A DNA stretch of 64,000 nt from Conchocele bisecta (Eukaryota > Mollusca > Bivalvia > Lucinida > Thyasiridae): contig JAQRGA010000168.1 of assembly GCA_029237695.1 (NCBI GenBank), positions 62,001-126,000 of the forward strand, written 5' to 3'. How positions within the stretch are numbered: position 1 is the stretch's first letter; every line of letters starts with the position of its first letter. Positions 37,926 to 48,210 of the stretch are shown here, in pieces. The notes below the pieces were generated by a model, which worked only from the letters and a program-made list of their open reading frames with translations, had not been told where the DNA came from and ran no database searches. Both the position numbers and the translations under genes were made by a program.

Positions 37926-38143
37926 CTGTCATAAATATTGGCAACTTACACCCTATTAGAGACAATAATTTCATTGGTTATACTCAGTATATATATGACA
38001 ATCTGTCATAAATATTGGCAACTTACACCCTATTAGATACAAGAATTACATTGGTTATACTCAGTATATATGACAATCTGTCATAAATATTGGCAACTTA
38101 CACCCTATTAGAGACAAGAATTCCATTGGTTATACTCAGTATA
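37875..38143. repeat. Tandem 76-bp repeat, 4 copies, at the left end
   Basis: Units start at 37875, 37951, 38028 and 38103 (ccctattagaga). Each carries ttggttatactcagtatata, tgacaatctgtcataaatat and ggcaacttaca. The last unit is cut at the polymerase start codon (38144). A single unit is present in reverse orientation at the right end (about 50715-50770), so expansion occurred only on the left. The position just upstream of the first gene would suit a promoter or origin-side function, but that is inference. Confidence 0.9.
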
Positions 38144-40030
38144 ATGTCTACCATAAAGCAAATGAGAGAGCAAGCTAAGAGTTGGAGAATTTCCCTTAGA
38201 GGTTTGAGACAGAAGAAAGATATAACAGATAGGATAAGCGACGCGCGAGCCGTCGTCTACGAGGAGAGGCTGCGGCGTGCGGTTTCGACCGGACGACTGC
38301 CTGCCGACCCCGAAAAACGGTCCGAGAAATTGGAGAACGAGACGACGGCCAGTCTGCGTGCCACCGCTTACGCGCAGTGTGTAAAAGAAAATCCCAGCGC
38401 GCGCAGAAAACCACTATGCAAAGCGTACTACAATAAGATTTATCAAGGCCTGGTGGGGAGACCTCCTAAGAGTAGGAGACAGCTCGCCAGAGATTTGGTG
38501 GAGGAGGGTCCCAGGGTTCTCACCGAATATGACGAAGCTAGGGAAACTGTTGATAGGGGTAGGAGGAAGATAGTTTGGACCTTTGAGAGGAGGGACGGGG
38601 AGATAGCTAATCGCATAATGAATAAAATTCGCACAGAGATGACCACGGCGTGTTATCTGAGGTATTCGTGCTCGTATCGTATTAGGAACATCGAGACCGA
38701 CGAAACGATGATCTATCACAAACAATCAAAGGGTAGTCCGTGGATAAACGAGATCGCCAAAGCCGAGAGTTGGATATCCGATAGAGAGAGAGGTCGAATG
38801 GACATCGACAAAATCGATAGACCAAACACAAAATGGACCTTCGTTCGTTGGATATCGGTCGAGGTGAAAATGATCATAGATGCACAACAACTTCTCATGG
38901 GAGCGGGAAAACTCCTCGATTGGTTAAGACAGAAAAAGGGAATGTATTCCGTCGACACGGACGACGACTACTTGTGTATGTTTAGGTGCATAGCCATTCA
39001 TCGTGGAGGGAGACCCGACGGGTGCTGTAGGAAGGCACGAGCTCTGGCTCGCGAATACCTTGGTCACGATAACGGACCGGGTAGTAAGGGAATCCCCCTG
39101 GATGATCGTAAGAAGGTAGAAGAGCGCTTCAAGCCGGGCATTCGCGTTTACGAGCCCACCGCCGACGGAGTGTGGTACCTAATGAAGTCTCCGGCAAATT
39201 ACGACGCGGTTGGGGAGAAGACAATGACGATAGGAAGTTTGGAGGTCACTCGTTCCTCATAACGAACCTCCGTAAGATGACGAACGAGTACGGGTGCTCC
39301 GGATGTCAACAACGGTTCACAAAGTCGTGTAACATGCACAGGCACGCGACCACCTGCATGGGTGGAAAGACCGTGGTGACATGTCCAGGTAAGAGGGTAG
39401 AGAGACCGCAGTCGGCATACGAGAAGGCGTTCTATCCCAGTGGGTCAGCGAGTGCGGTGTCGATTCAATAGTTGAGCAGAGAAGAGGAGAGGGTGGGAAA
39501 GCACATACATCACGCGAGATGCGGTGACGGCGGGGAGAGGTGGGTGGCCGGCGATCCGGTCGACGGCTACTGTCACGAAATCAAGACCGTGTTTCAGTTT
39601 CACGGATGTTACTGGCACGGGTGTCCGACACATTGCATGAGAGGTCACGCGGGATTACTGTACAGGAGGACGAAAATTCAAGACACCGAGATAAGGAAGG
39701 CGGGTTACGAGCTGGTGGTGATGTGGGAGTGCGAGTGGTTGAATGAGGTGAATACCCACTATCCACAATCGCCGCGCGAGGAGGAGACGACTCTGTATCC
39801 TCATCAGGCGTATATGTATCCTTCGAGGCGTATCTCGACAAGTCGAAAATCACGCGACCCACCAAAGACCTGACCTTCGAGGTAGAGCACGTCCCTATAT
39901 CGGTGTCGTTGGGGATACGATGCACGAGTGGATCACACACATCTGCGAACGAGATCCCGACACGCTAGTCGAGAAGTTCGAGACCGAGCTGCAGATGAGA
40001 GGCAAGGCAATCAGGGAGGGGGTCCCACAT
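38144..40030 (+). pseudogene. Protein-primed family B DNA polymerase, N-terminal part, broken
   Basis: The likely start is the ATG at 38144, just after the 76-bp repeats. A basic, helical N-terminal extension of about 260 residues precedes the block DDDYLCMFRCIAIHRGG (residues about 272-288), which is typical of Polinton polymerases. A Cys/His finger follows (C-x2-C ... H-x3-H ... C, about 39298-39360), then VDGY and FHGCYWHGC motifs (about 39560-39625) and the start of the exonuclease-side region (HVPISVSLG, about 39890). The frame breaks near 39240, stops at TAG 39469-39471, and shifts again near 39822 and 39915. Homology ends at about 40030, where the oppositely oriented ATPase fragment begins. 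All polymerase catalytic motifs are absent, so this cannot encode an active enzyme. About 1.9 kb of a gene normally 3 kb or longer survives. Confidence 0.88.
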
Positions 40031-40425
40031 GGCGGCCAGAAAATGCGAGGTCGGATAGCATGTCCTTCTTTTTGGTCTTCGCAGCCTTGGCCGAGCAATC
40101 GTCAATCACGTATAGGGTGGGCTCGCCCTGGAATATTTTGTATAAACCACGCAGCCAATCGTGAAGCCTATCGCCGGGATCAATAACGTATACCTCAGGG
40201 CCGTTCCATATCCACGGGCATCGCTGATAAGTATCGTTGTGCCGCACAGTGGGACACATGATCACAATGTGTCGAAAGGCATCGCGGTAGGATCCTTCAA
40301 GCAAGTCCAGGATGAAAACCGTGTTTCCGCATCCTGTCTGCCCACATATTATGGCAGAGTGGGCATCTCCAATCGTGAATTGGTATTGATTGCTAATATT
40401 CGCTGGCTCGCATGTCTAGCCATAA
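40018..40425 (-). pseudogene. A32-like/FtsK-type packaging ATPase fragment
   Basis: The minus-strand frame carries a Walker A-like IICGQTGCGNT (about 40330-40355) and, about 75 residues on, a Walker B-like TLYVIDDC. An SGRHVG block follows near the end. This order matches the DNA-packaging ATPases of Polintons and related viruses, which drive genome entry into the capsid. The invariant lysine of the P-loop is replaced by asparagine (codon aac). No ATG precedes the P-loop before an in-frame stop, and the reading overlaps the end of the capsid gene. The C-terminal half is lost at the junction with the polymerase fragment near 40030. About 130 codons remain of a protein usually 200-300 residues long. 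Confidence 0.82.
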
Positions 40426-41518
40426 CGCGTACTTGGTAGTCAGGAACTCCGCGAGGGAGACGTCCGAGAGCTGCAGGTCTTTGGCAACCGCGGCAACCTC
40501 CGGGGAGCGCTTAGAGCCGGCAGCAAACTGCTTTCTGGCTTCGTCCCACTGCTGGTGCGCGCGAAGGCCCGCGCTGTAGAGTTGATTGGGGACTCCCTCG
40601 ATCGTCACCTCTACCTTCGATTTTGGAGTTATAAAATTTGTCGCTTCTTCTAACCCCGATCGCGAACCGAGCATCCTCAAACAGCACCAGTATGCCTTTC
40701 ATCGAGCGGGCGGGTACGTTGACGTTAATATTCCACAATGTGTCGCTTTTGTCTTTCGTCATCTTGCGGTGACGAGAACTCGGTCGTAAAGTATGGCAAC
40801 TCGCCCGGCGTACTGGGTTCTGATCAATCGCCCGAGTTCGGGCATCGTGACCATGTCGTACTCCAACGAAACATTATTGATCGTATACGTCGATGCTATG
40901 TCGGTGGCTATGATAACTCGGCCGTAGTCGTTGAACGTTAGTTCGTATTCGAGGCGGTCCGCCAAAGCGCTCTGATAGTATGGCATGTGACTCTCCAGCA
41001 ACTCAATGTCGAGCGGGATGTAGAAACGGTTGCCGTAAACGGCCGCGATCGCGTTATCACTCGCGACGTTATCTGCCTTGTTACCAGCCCCGATTCTAAG
41101 TCTGGTTACGTTCTTATTTCGGCTGGTGTCAATACCCTGATAGACCGCGTTTCCGCACTCATGCGCCGTCTTCCACAGATCCTGGTAGCAATGGTAGACG
41201 TCGCTGTCATCTATCGACATCACCTCATTACCTGAAATCTTTATCATGGTCTTCTTGACGATGGCGCGACCCACGTTCTGAACGACGGTTCGGTCCGCGT
41301 CCGTCGACGTCACGAAATAGTGAAAGCGAGGCGAACAGCCCCGGCATAATGACGTCGATATCTCCGAGGTTGGGAAAGCGGACCAAGAGCTGCTGGTTCT
41401 GATCGATCGTCGATGGGTTGTTCGTAATAACGACGCTCTGTCTCACGCCTTTCGCCCAGAGGGGCTCCGGCAGTCTGCGATATGGATTGAGTTTGCGGCC
41501 GTATTGATTCGAAGACAT
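40393..41518 (-). pseudogene. Double-jelly-roll major capsid protein (hexon), frameshifted
   Basis: The start is the ATG at 41518, MSSNQYGRKLNPYRR. Sequence blocks typical of the Polinton major capsid follow in order: DDSDVYHCYQDLWKT (about 41195), YQSALADRLEYELTFNDYGR (about 40950) and QWDEARKQFAAGSKR (about 40545). The coding frame switches three times, near 41315, 40775 and 40660. No other stop falls in the intended frame segments. The end at 40393 comes earlier than in relatives, so the last part of the second jelly roll is probably lost. The gene is divergent from the coiled-coil gene at 41584 with about 65 bp between them, presumably a shared promoter region. The role would be the main icosahedral shell protein. 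Confidence 0.85.
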
Positions 41519-41583
41519 AGTTTCGATGAAACTAAATAACTCTATTAAACCCTTATGGTTTTTTGTTTAATACATCGTTAAAG

Positions 41584-42645
41584 ATGGCTGATTACGATAT
41601 GGACGAATTTGGCCGCGACCGAGACGATGTTCGAAATGATGACATCGATGATGACATCGATGACGAAACACCCTTCAGAGACACGATAGAGAATCCACCC
41701 GGCGAGGAAATAGGTGGCGCTACCAGCACTGATGGTTTAAGTCGAGAATTACTCGAGTCAGCTGTAGACGACTACTACATCAATTTGGGAGAGAAAGGTG
41801 TGGTCCCGTCTGTCGGCAGCGACTACTCCAAGTTCGAATTGGATCTGCGCGGTAGGTTGCGACAAAAAGCATCAATTGTCCCAATCGTCAACATGAAGAC
41901 CGGAAAACCCCTATCGCTGAGCTCCATTGCCGGAAACAGGGGCGGTGGCCAAATCATATGGAGCGAACTAGGATTCGTAGATTGGAAGAGGGGTAAAACA
42001 ATTATGCCGGCCCGCGCTGTAGCTGCCATACAGTCTACCGACGAAACGTTGGCGAAGACGGCCGCCGCAATAACAACGATCGAACTCAGCGAGCTCCCTC
42101 ATGTAGACACCGACTTTATTAACACAGTGGAAACCACGGTCAACGAGTTAGACAGCACGATGGATGACCCACCGTTACCTCTTCGCGAACTCCGGGCACT
42201 CAATAAGGCTCTGCAAACAGCCCGGGGCGAACTGGTCAATAGTAACGCCAAACTCTCGGCGCTGGACGAACATATCGCGCTAGAAGAAAGGAAACTGGAG
42301 GAAGTCGGTGACGATAGAGAATCTACCGAGCGGATCAACAAACTCCTGCGGTCGTTGCGGGACGAAAGAGAAGCTCGCTTGGAGGCTGCCTCGACTATCC
42401 GTGAGGCTCTACGCACCCAAACAAGTCGGATCTGCGAAACATTCTCGAGGGTTCTGCACGAGGACACGACACTCGGTGAGCGTCTTCGCACTCTGTTCAG
42501 AGAACAGGGTGTCACGATAGCAAGCATCCTCACAACTCTCGGCATGACTATATCTACTATAGTTCTAGCTGTCACTGGCTGTGCGTCGGCGGCACCCGCA
42601 CCAGCATCCGCGCCAGCACCCGCGCCATCCGATGGAGCCAATTAA
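41584..42645 (+). CDS. Polinton-type virion protein with coiled coil and membrane segment
   Basis: This is the longest intact frame of the element. I take the ATG at 41584 (MADYDMDEFGRD) because the upstream codons lack an ATG. About the first 60 residues are strongly acidic. A compact conserved block follows (residues about 75-145, including GNRGGGQIIWSELGFVDWKRG minus its last residue). Residues about 190-300 are charged and heptad-like. Near the C-terminus lie a hydrophobic helix (FREQGVTIASILTTLGMTIS) and an Ala/Pro tail. I recall this architecture in many uncharacterised animal Polinton proteins; the function is unknown, probably virion-associated. The TAA at 42643 is followed in the same frame by further family-like hydrophobic sequence (42646-42860), so the protein may be truncated. 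Confidence 0.75.
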   Translation: MADYDMDEFGRDRDDVRNDDIDDDIDDETPFRDTIENPPGEEIGGATSTDGLSRELLESAVDDYYINLGEKGVVPSVGSDYSKFELDLRGRLRQKASIVPIVNMKTGKPLSLSSIAGNRGGGQIIWSELGFVDWKRGKTIMPARAVAAIQSTDETLAKTAAAITTIELSELPHVDTDFINTVETTVNELDSTMDDPPLPLRELRALNKALQTARGELVNSNAKLSALDEHIALEERKLEEVGDDRESTERINKLLRSLRDEREARLEAASTIREALRTQTSRICETFSRVLHEDTTLGERLRTLFREQGVTIASILTTLGMTISTIVLAVTGCASAAPAPASAPAPAPSDGAN

Positions 42646-42975
42646 TGGATAACAAAACATATAAAAGCCCTCGCCAGTCTCCTGGCTAAATTAGTCGGAA
42701 AGGTGGCTGCCGCGCTGCCTGGATTGATCGGGGGTCTCCTCTCCTACTTGTTATCTATATTATCAAACACAGCCGGATGGCTCGCCAAAAACAAGGCGGA
42801 ACTTGGTGTGACACTAGTTACCGCTCCTGAGCTGGAACTTGCTGGGGTGCTTTGTACTGGGGTAAGTGCTTACGGTTTTATGAAATCGTTTCCACGCACG
42901 GTGCGCTTGATGATATCCGCGTTCACGTTCCCGTTATGGCCGATCTTTTGTTTGACGGTAGCGATTACGATCTGA
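42646..42975 (+). pseudogene. In-frame continuation beyond the stop of the preceding gene
   Basis: The frame of the coiled-coil gene continues after the TAA with an amphipathic then strongly hydrophobic segment (KALASLLAKLVGKVAAALPG, then GLLSYLLSILSNTAGWLAKN). This resembles the C-terminal membrane region I recall for intact relatives. The last 100 bases overlap the 3' end of the convergent gene 42870-44060 and look non-homologous. It is most simply the severed C-terminus of the upstream protein. Readthrough is a formal alternative. Confidence 0.6.
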
Positions 42976-44060
42976 TTATTGTAACCGTCAACCCGGTCGT
43001 ATCGTAGTATCATATTGCTCGGCGCCATATACAGACCTATTCCAAATACATAGTCTAATGGGGTGCCGGCATACTGCAAAACGTCTTGATACCGCTGGAT
43101 CGCATCCGGGAGGTCCACCGGGGATGAGATGGCGTCCTCGACATTTGTCAAGAACTGTTTTTGCGCATCAAACGCCGTCCCGGCTCCTAGTATAGAACTG
43201 GGCGCTTGCGCCTGTGCGCCGAGGATGGCCCAGACGTACGTGCGAATGGAGTCGTTGAGGCGAGTAACTCCGGCCTGCGTGGAACCCCAACCCCAAACCC
43301 TTATCTAACATAAAGTACCCCACGCGTCCTGTACCTCAGCAGCCTGCTGTATGTAATCGATGTGAGCTCGTTTCCGAGGTAGCCACTCGGAGGATGAGAC
43401 GACGCAGTGCCGACCTCCAGACACTTCCGGCCCGAAGGTCATCGTCGCGGGTTCAAAATTCCCGGCGTTCCGACTGACGATGTGGTCGCCGGAGTGATCG
43501 TGTCTAAAATCAGTCTGCGTCCAATTCCCGGACTGACCCCGAATGAGAACGTCCCCGAGGCCAGTGCTGCTAGGAAATGCTTTCTGGCGCCAGTCCGCGT
43601 CTTTTGTGACCACAAATTCGTTACAAATTCTTTCCGACGCCCTACGGTCGTATGCGCTGGAAATGGGATTCCAGCCGTCGTCCTGCGGTAGAGAGATTTT
43701 CTGTTCTTTGAGAATCCTCCTAATAGTGTAGTTGTAAACGGCCCTCAAGAAGGGATCCTCCGCGGCCAGATGGTCCTGAGAGGAAACCCCGCATCCGGCT
43801 GTTGCGCATCATACGGCGAAGTTGAGCTGATTCTGCCAAAATTGCACCGGTGTTGTTTTCCACCCGTTCACGTCCTCCATGGTAGTAATCTTGGGCAGCC
43901 TATATTGTTCAAAGATGTCGGAGAAGTTGGTTCGAAAGCCTTTTCCCCCACTAACTTGGATAGTGGGTTGCACCAGCTGTGGAGCGCCCTCCTTAGTGTC
44001 GTAGACCCCACCGACCGCGTACTTTGCATTAGAATTAAAGCCAAATGTATTGTTATCCAT
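42870..44060 (-). pseudogene. Conserved Polinton capsid-associated protein, two in-frame stops
   Basis: The start is the ATG at 44060 (MDNNTFGFNSNAKYAVGG). A single frame of 397 codons is open except for TGA at 43809-43811 and TAG at 43305-43307. Blocks FSDIFEQYRLPKITT, RAVYNYTIRRILKEQ, ERICNEFVV, then SIRTYVWAILGAQAQAPSS and RYQDVLQYAGTPLDYVFGIG resemble a widespread uncharacterised protein of animal Polintons. No frameshift is present, unlike the neighbouring capsid gene. The function is unproven; its constant association with capsid genes suggests a structural or membrane-linked role. The start lies 34 bp from that of the divergent gene at 44094, implying shared regulation. Confidence 0.72.
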
Positions 44061-44093
44061 TGAAAGATATTATTATGTTTCCTACTATCACTA

Positions 44094-44678
44094 ATGTTCA
44101 AAGGGAAGCTTGCGAACTTCAATAGAGTCCTGGAAGGTGCCATAGACCTATATACATTCATAGGGAGGCATGCCATCGTATCTCATGGCCCTTGGAGCTT
44201 TGGAGCTCTCCAAGCTTTTGTCGAGGCGAAGCTTCATGGTGTAGTCACTCTCGCAATCTCGAAAGCCACAGGGCTCGCGACATTGACCGTTGGAAAACGG
44301 TTAAGGATCTCACCGGGGTTGGGCTCACTGTTAGGATTTAAAATAACATCCCCTGCCAACGATGATGGGATGTTTGATCCGGGCGAGCACGTCGGCACGA
44401 CCCCAGTAAACTTCACCTTCACGAAAAAACCTGGATCAGATGATCACATCGTACAACACGCTAGATGGGGCTCCCAGCACATTACTGAAAACCGTGTGCG
44501 CTAGCGACTGTTTCTTTGGGGAGACGGTGACCATCGACTTTCCAACCCCCGAGATGAAACGTTTGAAAACGGGCCACATCCACGAGTTGAAGATTTCTAT
44601 TCTAGATGATAAAGCGCGAGAGTTGAAGAACTATTACCCGATTTCGGTCGTTCTCGAAATAACCGATTATATATATGG
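44094..44678 (+). pseudogene. Minor-capsid-type protein, frameshifted and cut by an insertion
   Basis: The first frame (from ATG 44094) contains LRISPGLGSLLGFKI. The frame shifts near 44440 into one containing LLKTVCASDCFFGETVTIDF and the block ELKNYYPISVVLEI. The second part resembles the C-terminal beta-rich region of a Polinton capsid-associated protein (single-jelly-roll/penton type is my best guess). The first 30-40 residues match nothing I recognise, and an alternative ATG at 44075 runs quickly into a stop, so the true N-terminus is uncertain. The inverted repeat of the 4.4 kb insertion begins at 44679 and would give the protein a foreign tail of about 80 residues. Confidence 0.6.
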
Positions 44679-44929
44679 GCCGCGCCATGCGAAGACCGGG
44701 CTTAATGACAACGTCATGAAAAGCGGTAAACGACGTCGGAAAAACGATGTTTGCAGCGTCGCTGTAAAAGTTCACATTTTGACCTCCCATTTACGTTTAC
44801 TGGTGTCAGTTAACATTATGTGTCAACAGAAAACGGAAAATTATAACTTACTGAAACTTTCACTAATATGTATTATTATGAGACGCGATGCCTGGCACCT
44901 TAGTACACATATTATGACGTCATGACTTT

Positions 44930-46915
44930 ACGTCACGTACTTGTGACGTCACTGAACGTGAATACATGTTTGACGTTATGGCCATGGTGTCTTGACAAAA
45001 TATTATAGCAAGGATACTTGCACGAGTTCCTCGCAGCATCAATGACTTAGAAATGCTTCAGGCGCTGTGCATTGTCGCCTAACTGTCGTTCTTTGACATT
45101 GTCACTATTTTTCGTCGGTTATCCTTATGAATTCAAAATGGTGAACGCATAATTTAAATGGCTATATATCAGCGAAGTCTTCGCTTACACTGCACCTTGA
45201 ATCATAAATCATCTTAAATATGAACAACCTAGTGTATGCCAACGATATTACCATCTATTATCTTGGCAAATTGAGACACATTTTAACAATTCTATCCAGT
45301 ACTTAGCGAACGATATGCCATTTAACGCCACTCATTTAATCATAAACAGAGGTAGACACCGCAACTATATGAGCCGTGTCGCGACGACGTCACAAGATAT
45401 GACGTCGTGAACTTAGCTGACGTAATTTCAGCCGAGATTTCCAATTATCGACGTTTGTCAGAACGCCGTGTTAGGTTTGTTCCGTTGTGTTAAAGTTATC
45501 TAACGAACAGAATATATAAATAATCTGGCATATATGGGTGTGAAAAAAGCGAAACAGTCTTCGATCTGTCATGGATCCTGTCTGAGAATGTATTGGATGA
45601 ACGTTAGACTGCCGTTAGACTGCCGTACGGTCGTACGATCGAAATCCACCATTTTTATTCGAAACGGAATGTTTTTATTAGCAATAATGGCGTAAGGGTA
45701 ATTTTCTTTTATTATTTTGCTGCCGATATCACATATAAAAATGTTTGTCTGTTATTGATATGTGTTTCTTATGTTCCGTTATTTTGACATATAATATTTT
45801 CATTGACACAGATCTGGTTAACTCGACGTGAATTTTCAGTTTATTGCTCAATTATTTCTTTCTAATATACATGTAATGTATAAAATTAACATTTATCGCA
45901 ACATTTACCTGCAAAAACAACAAAGTCATGGATGTTGCGATGTCTCATCTGTGCATATGCGCCGTCTGATCAGAACATAGGATGTCCGCCATTCAGTCAC
46001 TAGGGAATCCTTTTTCGATTACCGACATGATATGGGTCGCCGATCGTACATTTATTGCAGATATTGTAAGGTCCTTTTTTTCAGCAGGTGGTCCAAGTAC
46101 TGCTATAAGCGGGACGATGTCGTGAACATTCTATATTTCTGTTGTCTGAACAGACGGACGGATGGATTGACGCATCCACACACGCACAACGTGTGATTAC
46201 TGGCATTTAGCTAATTTAATTTATGAAGTATCTCCCCTATGTATCACAGTCTATTATAGTATACAATTCAAGTAAAATAAAATACAAAGTCCTCGGATTT
46301 TGATAAAATACAATAGTGTGTATTGTAATAATATAAATAGAAAATTTGCATTATGGAAAGCAAACAAAATATATAAAACTTCCTGACACATCATCAGGGC
46401 CGTAACCATAAAGCCAAAAACGAGGAGGCAGTGGTCATGCCCCCCCCCCCCACCTCCACCCACACACGGAAATAAAATTACGAGTATTTATTATAAAATA
46501 GAGCAGATTCTGATGACACGGCGCGTTACGAGTTGGCTCATCTGTGTCTACACGGTTTTGTTGAAACTTTCGAATTAACTCGGGTTACCACATCTTTGAC
46601 ACACTTACTGGTGTTGTTTCTGTATTAACACAGCTAGTGTGCAAGATAGGTGCATGAGGATGTGATAAATAAGTTGGATCACGTTTTTGTATAATATCGT
46701 CTAGCATTACAGGATCCGGATCCGGATATGGATAACAAAACGTCTGATCGAATATCAACATGATTAATGGATAACATTATTTTTAGTTGAAATTAACATG
46801 AAAATAAGACACGCTACACTTAGTTTCACGACCATTACTATTTGAAAAGCATACTAAAGAGTTTGAATAAATGTTGTTTATATCTAAAGTAACCTAATAT
46901 GTTATACCTGAAGTA
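44930..46915. other. Interior of the insertion, no gene
   Basis: AT-rich DNA with several tgacgtca-like words (44928-44960, 45385-45420) and a gagccgtgtcgcgacgacgt block at 45369-45440 that is inverted relative to 53265-53350. No protein motif is visible. Confidence 0.55.
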
Positions 46916-46921
46916 GCTTAA

Positions 46922-47439
46922 AGGTACATGCCCACTCAGTAGGCACAACATGTTACTTACATCAGAGACATCATCTGACACATTTTCTGGCAAAATAAAC
47001 ATTCATTCATCATTATTCCACGTACTGATTGGCATTATTATACATTTTATATTAGCCGTAAATTTACACACTGATATCAGGGGCTATAACCGTGTTTCCT
47101 TAAAATGTTAACGGAAATTACTCTTTATTCTCTGTATGCTATTTATTCTATTTAATTTTTGATGTGCAATGATCATACTTGATAATCTGTCGAAAATATA
47201 ATTTGTTCAGGTGACACATTTAATTAGTATAAATAATTAAAAAATATCATGCCTCCTTTGCATATGAAAATAGCCTGATACCACCGCGTTTCACTATCAG
47301 TAAAATACATATTACTAATTGATTATATCTTTTTTAGCGAGCACTTGTATTTGTATAACTGGTGGACTAGTGACACAATTATACACTTCTAATTCCTAAT
47401 TCCTATAACAGTTTGTGCCTACTGCATGGGCATGTACCT
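46922..47439. mobile_element. TTAA-flanked MITE (piggyBac-like), best copy
   Basis: Both flanks are ttaa (46918-46921 and 47440-47443). The termini are aggtacatgcccactcagta and the near-complement tactgcatgggcatgtacct; gtgcct/aggcac extends the repeat. Length is 518 bp with no coding capacity. TTAA duplications and short ends point to a piggyBac-mobilised non-autonomous element. Related copies: 1389-1740, 29495-29851, 35320-35485 and 51379-51893. Confidence 0.88.
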
Positions 47440-47749
47440 TTAATATTAGTCAGTCTCAACAGCAAATTCAAGATGGCGGCGAATTTTAAAATCGAAGTTG
47501 CTGTCGGTGCAGCTGAATTTTGTCCATCTTTACAGTAATAGTATATGCGACGTAACCAACGACACGGACATGTCCATTGTGTATGCAATGCTTATTATGA
47601 CAACTGTGTAGTCTAACTCGAGCCAATATTGAAGCACATCGCAAATAAATCGGATATTTAATCGGATAGTTAATCAGATACAATACCGAATCTACCTAGC
47701 GTGGATGCCGCCATTTTGTTTTGAATCACGTCACTGGATTTGTGACACA

Positions 47750-48030
47750 TGGCGAGGGAATGACGTCAAAACATGACGTCACGCACGTTCAAGCAATTAC
47801 GTTTAGTATGCAGTATAAATTAAAATACATGATTAGTGCCGTAGAATATAAAATATATTTTGGTTCGCCTCGACAACTTTGTAGGGGCTCGCTAAAGCTC
47901 GACCCAATAAAGCTGTCTAAGGCTCAACCGAATATATTAAATTTTTATATTCGACGGCACTAACCATGTACTATATATATATTGTAACGTCGTTTGACGT
48001 GGCTTTCACGTGACGTCTCATTTTCTCAAA
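47750..48030. repeat. Foldback palindrome around 47900
   Basis: The segment atgattagtgccgtagaata at 47829 is mirrored by tattcgacggcactaaccat at 47949. Flanking gacgtca-rich words (47760-47790) are mirrored at 47985-48020. The centre holds ggggctcgctaaagctcgac. It probably forms a long stem with a loop of about 50-60 nt. Confidence 0.75.
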
Positions 48031-48210
48031 CGACCTGAATAGTGGTGTTGTATAAAATATAATATCTTAATGAATAATGCAGATATCATGATCAAATAAA
48101 AGCATTCAATGCATCATACAAATACCATTGCCATCGTAACCAAATGTTAATTTGACCACGAATTTCCCGAAGACCGAGGTTTTCTCGCGACGCGGCTCAT
48201 ATAATGGCAT
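47970..48210 (-). repeat. Terminal-repeat-like block inverted to 35541-35800
   Basis: The block ends ttttctcgcgacgcggctca (48180-48199). Its reverse complement runs colinearly with 35541-35790 through tatttgtatgatgcattgaa, tgatcatgatatctgcatta and caggtcgtttgagaaaatga. It belongs to the scattered gagccgcgtcgcgag family. Confidence 0.8.

Noticed and set aside
38090..38143. Earlier start for the polymerase at 38090
   Set aside because: These codons lie in the 76-bp tandem repeat unit and the first true ATG in good position is 38144.
42099..42641. 180-residue open frame antisense to the coiled-coil gene
   Set aside because: It is a mirror of a long GC-balanced coding frame, has no motif of its own and is low-complexity Ser/Arg.
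42643..42645. Alternative genetic code or selenocysteine to explain in-frame stops in the Polinton
   Set aside because: Stops are of all three kinds (TAA, TAG, TGA) and accompany frameshifts and deletions, so decay is simpler.
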